A stretch of DNA of 64,000 nt, from positions 36,262,177-36,326,176 of the forward strand of contig OX421964.1 in assembly GCA_949128115.1 (NCBI GenBank), given 5' to 3'. Source of the DNA: Anaspis maculata. Taxonomy: Eukaryota > Arthropoda > Insecta > Coleoptera > Scraptiidae. Positions 51,801-60,800 of this stretch are shown piece by piece. The stretch's first letter is position 1, and each line of letters begins with the position of its first letter. A program made the position numbers and the translations under genes. The notes beneath the pieces are model-generated. The model was not told the origin of the DNA. It did no database searches and worked only from the letters and a program-made list of their open reading frames with translations.

Positions 51801-54800
51801 ATTCTAACGCAAACATTGGAAGCATTTGTCATCATCTCTGTGCCAGTCTTACTGTTGAAAAAAAAGATTCCTTTGTGCGGGTCAGATAAATCACATTTAA
51901 TTGTTTTTCCACTCAAGAAAACGATGGAACAACATGTATTTTGGATGTTTTCTAATGACTTGTACTTACTGAACCCATTCATGGCGTTAAAATTTCAATA
52001 ACAGCATTTTTGAAGATGTTGCCCGCTAAGAAGTGCATAATTTTTACCCGCCTGTTCAGCAGCAGTTTTTTCAATTTTACCAAACACCGTTTTCGAAAAT
52101 TTTATAGGGAATGACAAGCTGGAACTGTTTTCTGATGATATTATATCTGGCTTAACTGCGGCACGCTTTTCGAAAGTGTAGGGAACTGATTTCTTTTTGA
52201 GCGGTTCTATTTTACCCGTGTGCGGCCGTGCCTACTTGACATAGACCGGACTGATTGCACAAGCTTGGAAATGTACTCTTTTCCAGCTTTAAAACACGAC
52301 CATTAATGATAAAATAATATATAATTTCTTCATAAATCAATGTACAAAGTCTTTATAATAATGGTCGCGTTTTAAAGCTGGAAAAGAGTACATTTCTAAG
52401 CTCGTGTAATCAGTCCGGTCTATGTCAAGTAGGCACGGCCGTACGCGGGTGAAACATGACCTCTCGAAAAGAAATCAGTTTTTTAGACTTTCAAGTGCGT
52501 GCCGCGGTTGAGCCAGGTACGATATCGTTAGAGAAGAGTTTAAGCTTTTCATTCCTTATGAAATTTTCGCAAACGGTGTTTGGTAAAATTGAAAAAATTG
52601 CTGCTGAACAGGCGGGTAAAAATTATACACTTTTTTGCTGGCAACATCTTCAAAAATGCTGTTATTGAAATTTCAATGCCATAAATGGGTTCAATGGATA
52701 CCTTTTATTTGAAAACATACAAAATACATGTTGCTCCATCGTTTTCTTGTGTGGAAAAACGATTAAATGTAATTTATCTGACCCGCACAAAGAAATCTTT
52801 TTTTTTCAACAGTAAGAGTGGCACAGAGATGATGACAGATGCTTCCAATGTTTGCGTAAGAGTTGTACGTTTGCATTTAGGTAAATATAGCGAAAAAGTA
52901 CGAAGGTTTAACAGGTCTTTTTGCATTTTTGAGGCATCCTTTACCTTCGCGCAGATGTGGAGGAATCAGCACAACTCGTTTTTGGGCGGAAACTCAGTGG
53001 TAGATAACCACTGATCTTACGAAGAGTTTGACACCATAAAAGCTTTGGTCGGAGTTTTTTCCAGATTGTAGTGATTTTACCGACATACCGCCTGGCCTAA
53101 ATGAGGGTATCGAAAATTTTGCTTTTTTCAAAATGACGTAAATTTGGATTGACACAACCGATTTTGAATGTGTTTTCACAGCTTTTTAGATCCATCTTTT
53201 GGTAATCCATCCCATTGACGAGATTGGGTTTTCAATTCCAATTAGTTTTTGTACAGGGTGGAATGTAAAACATTGCAAAATTGTGCTAAGTTCGACCGAT
53301 CCCCGTTTCTGTGAAATTTTTTTTTCGATTTCTAATGGATTATTCATGAAGCCTGATGTCTGATCTCGAAACAGTTCTCGAATTTTCCAGAACAGAAGTT
53401 CAACAATGACGATATGATTTTTTACTTTCCCGACCCACCACCCAACGAGGAGGGGAAGTATTGTGAACGCGCTGAAAATTTTTCTCGAGATTTCGACGGA
53501 TATATCCGTTTTGAGGTCTCCTTTGACGATTAAGACCATTTCCAACGTGTAGATTCATCTTCAAAATCGACACGGTTTAGGTTTCCCGACGGTAGTTTTT
53601 CAAAATGGAATTTGCACATTCCGTGAATTTAAATAAACTGCAGGGCAAACTTCGACATGCGATGAGCTCCACGAAATATCCATTTCAGATGCAGACATGC
53701 TGGGAATAAAAGTTTAAGAAAAAATTGAATCAATTTTTAAAGGAAAAATTTTCGAAATCGGACTCACGGTTTTCGAGCTTTCCTCTCCGGAAAAACAACA
53801 AATTTTTCAACTTTTTATCTCCTGAACAGATTTTGGTGGATCAGGAAAGTAACATCTGATCTGGATAATTCAAAAACCGTTTCGAAGCTAGACATCAGGC
53901 TTCAGGAATAATTCATTAGAATTCGAAAAAAAAAATCACAGAAACGGGGATCGGTGGAACTCAGCACAATTTTGCAATGTTTTACATTCCACCCTGTAAA
54001 AAAAGTAATTGGAATTAAAAACCAAATCTCGTCAATGGGATGAATTGCTGAGAAAAGAATCTAAAAAACTGTGAAAACAAATTCAAAATCGGTTGTGTCA
54101 ATCCAAAGTTACGGAATTTTGAAAAAAGGGCAAAATTTTCGATACCGTCATTCCAGTTGTTGAGCAGTTTAGTTAAGAGTGACTCATTCACATTCACAGT
54201 GCAGTAGGTGTGAGGTAGGGCCTAAGGTAAAAGTTCCTACATCAAGTAAGTAATTCGTACAAGGAATAGTAGAGTTGGCTGTTGGCTGTTACATTAGTGG
54301 TTTTCTTTTCAGACACGAAGCCGAAATTTGCAGGACGATGGCGTAGTCCCCAGGTAGGTAAATCGCCACAGGCGAAAACAAATGCAGAAATTTTTTTTGA
54401 CAGTTTCCCGAAATGACGTTTGTAAATTTAGGTATAAAATGAGAAGAGAATTCTTTTGTCTACAAAATGACGTTGCAGATGTTGAGATCTGTTGAATAAC
54501 AAACGGGCTACAGCCAGTTTCTTATTACCAGATGGAGCCTATTTTGGCGCCTCCACCATATTTGCGCTCGCTCGCAACCCATATTTCATCGCGTCCTCTC
54601 AGACCGAGGTTCGAATCCAGCCGGCGGAAGAAAACTTTTCTGGACCAAACATAGCTAAAAACGTTGAAAAAATTGGGTTGCAGAAAATTACTGTGTATAT
54701 AAAACTGTTGATGTAATGAATACAGTAATGTCTGGATAATCCGAACAGAAAGTTTGCAGACCCCGTTCGGATTACCAAAACGTTCGGATTATAGAATTCA

Positions 54801-57800
54801 CACTGAATTATATCTATAATCCGAACGTGTTCAGTTTATAGATACCTTGTTCAACCATCAAAATGCTGCGAATATGCATTAAAAAATATGCAAATTATCC
54901 AGGAATAGTTTATTTTAAATTATTTCATATTATTTAATTGAAGCGTACTGCCATGGTAGCGTATGAACATCCAGACTCCAATTGACGCAAAATATCAGCT
55001 TTTTGTTGAATATCAAGGTTACATGCTTCCGTGTTGAAGACATGGTTCAAATACAGCTTACAATGAATGAAAGCTGAGAATTACAAGCTAGCATAAAATG
55101 TTCGGTATTCTTTCGAAAGGCAGCACAAAGAAAAATAAGTAACAGTTCGGATTACAGGATACAGGGGTTCGGATTATAGATATCATTTTACAGAATTGGG
55201 GTGTTCGGATTATATAGAGTAGTTCGGATTATAGAGGGTTCGGATTATCCATACATTACTGTACTTGAAATAATGTGTCAAAACTCCTATGGCCAAATGT
55301 AAGGTCGAAAAGGGGAAAACAATATTTATTTATTTACCTATATTTATTTATAAATCCAGGTTCAAAGGAGGTCAAAGGACAATTTTCAACTATATGTGTG
55401 ATGGTTTCATTTTCCGCGCCACATTCACAGGCAGGATCGTTCTCTTCATTCCATTTATGTCACATATAGTTGCATCGTCCCTGGCCTGTCCTTAATCTGT
55501 TTAAAATGCTCCAAATTTTTCTAGGTAGACCAAAACCTGGAACTTCTTTGGATGGGTCGTCTATCAGATGATAGTTGGAAATGTCGTGATCGTGATGTTT
55601 TTGCCAGTCGGTTTTCCAAAGTTCTGAAGATGAGATGTTTTCTTCATTGATAATTTTTTCTTTCTAAAGGGGTTTACAGGATTTAAGTCTGTCTGGCGGT
55701 AAATTTTGAAGGTCGCGCCAAATCGGAAATGATTCATGATTTAAACTATAGCGGTCCCATTCTCTTTTTGTTGCAAGTTTTCTTCGTACCGAAGGAGGAG
55801 CAATGTTTGCAAGAACTGATAACCAAGGTACAGGTGTTGGCTTGATTGTCGCAGTGATAGCTCTTAATGTCACTCAATGAGGTTGCTGATCTAAATTTTA
55901 TTGTTGAAATCTACATTGGGTCCTTGCTGTTCAAGTTCTGAACACTTTGGGACAATTTCGGGGTGCAAATATGAACACTGGGATGCATTACGTTTCGGCA
56001 GTTATCGTAGCAAATTGCAGACCTCCACACATACTAAGCAACCAGACATTGCTTTGGAAAGTCTCAATCGCCTTGAGGGACCTTACAACGCATTTATACG
56101 TCGTCATCCAATTTTTTCTGATTGATCACAATATTTTCCCTTTCATATTAGTGGGGGCCAAGAAAGTAAAAGACTTCAAATGCGTCCTAGACGACCATAA
56201 TTATTGTTCGCCTTCAAGGTTCGCATGGCACTTCGTGTCATGCTTGTTCCGGTGGCAATAATTAACAAAGTGCGTGATATTTACAAACAAGAAGTCTTGA
56301 AAAAAGTCTAAGTTTTCTAATACGTATTAACCCAAACCCAAAGATGCCTTTTCGTTTCCCAGCTAAAATGATGGTTTCTTCACTTAAAACTCATACAGAA
56401 AGCCCCCAATGAAAAAATCATTAGTTTTCTTAGATTTTAGTTTTTTTATGAAAGCATTAGCGGCACTCAGACCAGTTAGCCCACATTCCTCCTACCTATT
56501 AGACGGGTTATCTATGATTATTAAGTAGCTACCTCGAGTACAATTCATATTTGATTACACATAAACCTCAAACTTTTCGAACACAGCGCAACACCAGCAT
56601 GCACCATTTTCATTTTGTGAAAATGACTATAAAATCGAAAGCGGCCGAGCCAGCGGAATCAATCTCAAAAAGCAGTTCAAGCTAATAACAAATGAGGCAA
56701 CTGACCTAAGCAAAGTCTGATGCCATTTTATTAATCGTAACTTTTTTACTGCCGTGAGTATACTTTATTTCTTTTATTTACAATATTGCAAAACCGATGA
56801 CAGTGGCCAATCTAGATTGAGTTTACTGTTCACTACTAACTACTGTCTGCATTTATATGGTCTCTAGTCGAGGCACCACAAAATAATTGAATGAGAGCGC
56901 TAGTTGAGTGTAACATAACCGACCTACCTCTAGGTACGTTGAAAAGTGAAAGAAAGGAATTATTTGAATTTCATGGATAAAGTATTCATGTACCGTCACC
57001 TTGTGTCGATCCACTATACCGTTTCATATTCTACAGATTGCAAAGGCACGAAAACGTGTCTTACTTAAATAAGGGTGGAAGTGAAAGATGATGGGGAATC
57101 TTACCGCGGAAGTGCGACCGAGAAGTACTCGTTGAAGGTATAATAATCATTCTGACCAAAAGTTTAAATTGTGCAATCTGCCCCCTGTTGTTCATGAGCT
57201 CGCCTACTTTGACGTGAAATTTTATTTAACGCTTCATGGAGCTTGTGACTATTTGGTGCCTGTGAGCTGTGGACGAAGACTATGAGATACCTATTTAGTA
57301 ACACTGACAATAATTATGAGGAGAATCATATTATGCTGTTGTGCAATGGGGGACGGGTGGAAAGGGGAGGCATATATTCAGTTTCAGAGGGCAGATTTCT
57401 AAAATTAAACCAGAAAATTCCAATCGATAGAAGTATCATGTACCTACCTACACATGGTAAACTTGATAAATTATTTAATGTTTGCGGTAAGACAAAGATT
57501 GTCCATCAGTTACACGCAACTAATTTGTAATTTAATTCAAACGTCTAGTTCAAGGCCATCCTGGGCCGTAGAAGCTAATAAAAAACCCTCTGGTAGTAAT
57601 CACTACAGATTTGATTTGCCTTGTTTGACATCTAACACAAGCCGTGAAGAAACTTAAATTACATTAAATATCGATTAGCATTGAACATATCTCAGTAACG
57701 CGACATAAGACTGACGCAACAAAAGTTACATTCATTGAAATAAATAGCAGTAAGTGATAAGTTCAAACAACAATTATTATTATAGTGCATAAGTTCTATT

Positions 57801-60800
57801 ATGATTGTCCTCTGGAACTACCTGTACCTACATGTACATTTGTACAATGTAAAGTTGGCTTTTCTATGCCTTATGTAGGTATATAATCGATATTGTATAT
57901 TATTTTGACAAAAACGTCAATAAAAAGTTATAACTTGTTAGTATTCACAGGGGCAGAGTTCATGTAATACTGCAGTAAATTTAAATTTTATATTTAAGTA
58001 GAAGAGGAACAACGCTAACGACTAAAGGAAAATCCATATAAAATACTCATCATCAGAGAATTATCACTAGCACGTGCAGTAATCTCTGCTATACCGCGGT
58101 GCATGAATTTCCAGCTGACTAAACTTTAAATTTCATGATTTACGCATTCTCCATTTAGCATTATCTCGAGGAATGTGATTGAACCGCTAAATTAAATTTT
58201 CCCGGTACATTAAGTTCGAGTAAATCGGTAATGAATGGCATGGCAGACCGAATCTCTGCTGATGTAGGCGTCGGGGTGGTGTTTCACACCGCCACCGAAT
58301 CGATAGAATTATTGGAGCAGAATTGTAGTGGAAGCCGCAAAAAGCCAATTAGCACTGCAGCGGTCCATTAATCATGATGAGAAACTCTAGATACATTGAC
58401 GACAGTAACTCATGAGTCGATCTTAGCAGATAGATAGATAATACGAAATTGTCGTTGTTTGGATATTATCAATCAATCATGATTTACGTAGAGTAATAAA
58501 TCAGATTTTATTACTTCTCATTTTCAACATTTCGTACCATCATCTATCACCGCCGAAGAGCTACTCTACTCGTGTCTGGCGTCTCCATAACCATTTTCCA
58601 ATTTCGTAGTAACCTTGACCGCCACGTGGCCCAAGTGATCGAGGCGCGAAAATTGTGTCAGCTATTTCACTGTGTGCATGTCAAGCTGTGTTCCCTCCAG
58701 TAATATCTGTAGACAATGAAATAGACTGTAGATAGATTGCCTCATCAATACATCTGTCTGGCGTTGGAGTGTGAGGAGCAATAAGTCTTGTCATGACTTG
58801 CTACCTACAGTCTGTGCTACCTACCCTGCTACGTTGTCAGTACAGTCAAACCATCAGCCTCCCAATAGCCTAGTTGTTGACTGGCACAACAAGAAAGTAT
58901 GTCAATGCATCGAAGTTGTTGCTGACCGATCGAGTTATTGACTTGAAAAGTGTGATCATCTTTTAGTCCAGTCAAATTAAGAAAAAATCGGGCCAAACCG
59001 GAAATAAATTAGGAAGTTGACGAAATTTGGTGGATTGATGCAGAATTTAACGTAGAATAACATACTGAAATTCCCGAGAATTCCAAGTCTTGGATTTTTT
59101 TTAAGACCAATAAAAGAGCACCATCCTTGAAAATCATCGATTTTTTCTAAATGACTTGTAAACTATTAGCTCTAGAACACAAATACCCGCAAAACAAATG
59201 TAGCCCGTTAGATTCCCAAGAGATCAGTACTAAAGTCATTACTTTGTGGTCGATAGTCTCTGAGATACAGCGTCTGCTAAAACGCAGTGAAAATTACTTA
59301 AAATTTATTTCCAGATTTTACGTAACAATTTGCATAGTGTCAGTTAAGGGGCTATAACGTGGACAGCAGATGTGCAGATTTCAATGTGTTTTACATGTTT
59401 GGAAAGCCAATTCAACATTTGGTATCACACTTTTGTCTAGAAGTCGCCAACTTCAGCATGGTACTCTTCCTCGACCTTTGAAATCGATACTTGATGTCCC
59501 GAAGAATCCCCAAAAATCGATTTTTTTCATACCATGCTATTTGCCTAATTCTTAAAGTAGAGCAAAACCATGAAGGGACTGTATGAAGAATTGAATACCA
59601 AAAACATAACATGTTTAGGTATCTTTTACCTAGTGATGGTTCCTGAGTTATATGGGTTGAAAGATTAAAACGACCTATTTGGAAAAAAGATAGGTAGTCC
59701 GGACACTAACTTCTGAATACTGTATAGTAGGGCCGCTACGTGAAATCGTGGAAAGTTACTGCACCTAATGTTAGAGCTATGAAATTTGGTACACTTCTTT
59801 TGGGGAACTATTTGGAACGATTCTGTCCGAGGTGCCCTTGAAAATTATCGCTGCTTCTAAAATGGCGGCCGTTTTCCAAAATGGCGGCTTACATATACCG
59901 GGTGATCATTTGAAAACTATCCACCTGCAATAATTCCCGATTTCTAGTCAATATTTCTTCGAGCAAAAACAGGTTGATTTTTATATCGAGAGGGACATCT
60001 AAAACAAACATTGGCCAATTTCTATCTTCAGCCCCCTCGCCCCCACCCATCCCAAAAATAAAATTTCAAATGACATTACCTACCTTGCAATACATCAAAT
60101 TGAAGAAAATTAAATTCTCTTTTTGAAAAAAGATATTTTCAAAAATTTCAACTCTACCCACCTTCTCCCTTAAAATTCTCTGAATGTCCCTTTCAATATT
60201 CTGGGCCCCTTAATTCTCTTCAGTTTAGTCAGCATCATCCTGAATAGCTTCAAAGAAGAGAATTTTCGGTGGAAAAAGTGCCACCCAAATTGACCCCATT
60301 GCTCTCCCCCACCTCAACTTTGAAATTTAACAAAATACCACACACTTTCTGATACATCAAATTAAAAGAAATTGAATTCTCTTTCTAAAAACAATTTTTT
60401 TGAAATTTTCAACCCCTCCCCCATTCAACTGGACATTTAGAGTATTTTAGTAGGAAAACGGGGGTTTTAAAAAATTCGAAAAAATTGTGTTCAGGGAGAG
60501 AATTCAATTCCCTTCAATTTGATGTATCACAAAGTAGGTATTGTCATCTTAGATTTTTAAAATGAGGAGGGGGCAGCAAAGGGGTGAATTTGGGTGGTAC
60601 TTTTTCCATAGAAAATTTTCTCTTTCGATGCTGTGCAGGATGACGTTGACTGCATTGAAGAGAATTGAGAGGTCAAGAATATTTAATTGGACACTCAGAG
60701 AATATAGGGGGAAAGAGGGGTGGGGTTAAAAATTTTAGAAATATTTTTTCAGAAAGAGAATTTAATTCTGTTGAATTTAATTCAACAGTATTTAATTCAA

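Larger units (their letters stand above)
51549..54175. mobile_element. Outer fold-back element split by two later insertions
   Basis: The left tip (AACTGCTCAACAACTGGAAT, 51553-51572) is mirrored by the right tip (ATTCCAGTTGTTGAGCAGTT, about 54150-54169). The left arm resumes after 53100 (GGTATCGAAAATTTTGC, mirrored at about 54121-54141). CGATTTTGAATGTGTTTTCA and CCCATTGACGAGATTGG also pair with 54010-54105. So one element was broken by an insertion in its left arm (51575-53100) and another in its loop (53254-53996). Confidence 0.65.

Noticed and set aside
51720..53014. Open frames of 93 and 109 residues in the two arms of the 1.5-kb palindrome
   Set aside because: They are partly mirror images of one another within a fold-back element, and no transposase or other domain can be recognised.
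54530..54625. Possible tRNA gene with the B box GGTTCGAATCC
   Set aside because: The T stem does not pair beyond two bases and no D arm or anticodon arm can be drawn. At most it is a SINE remnant.
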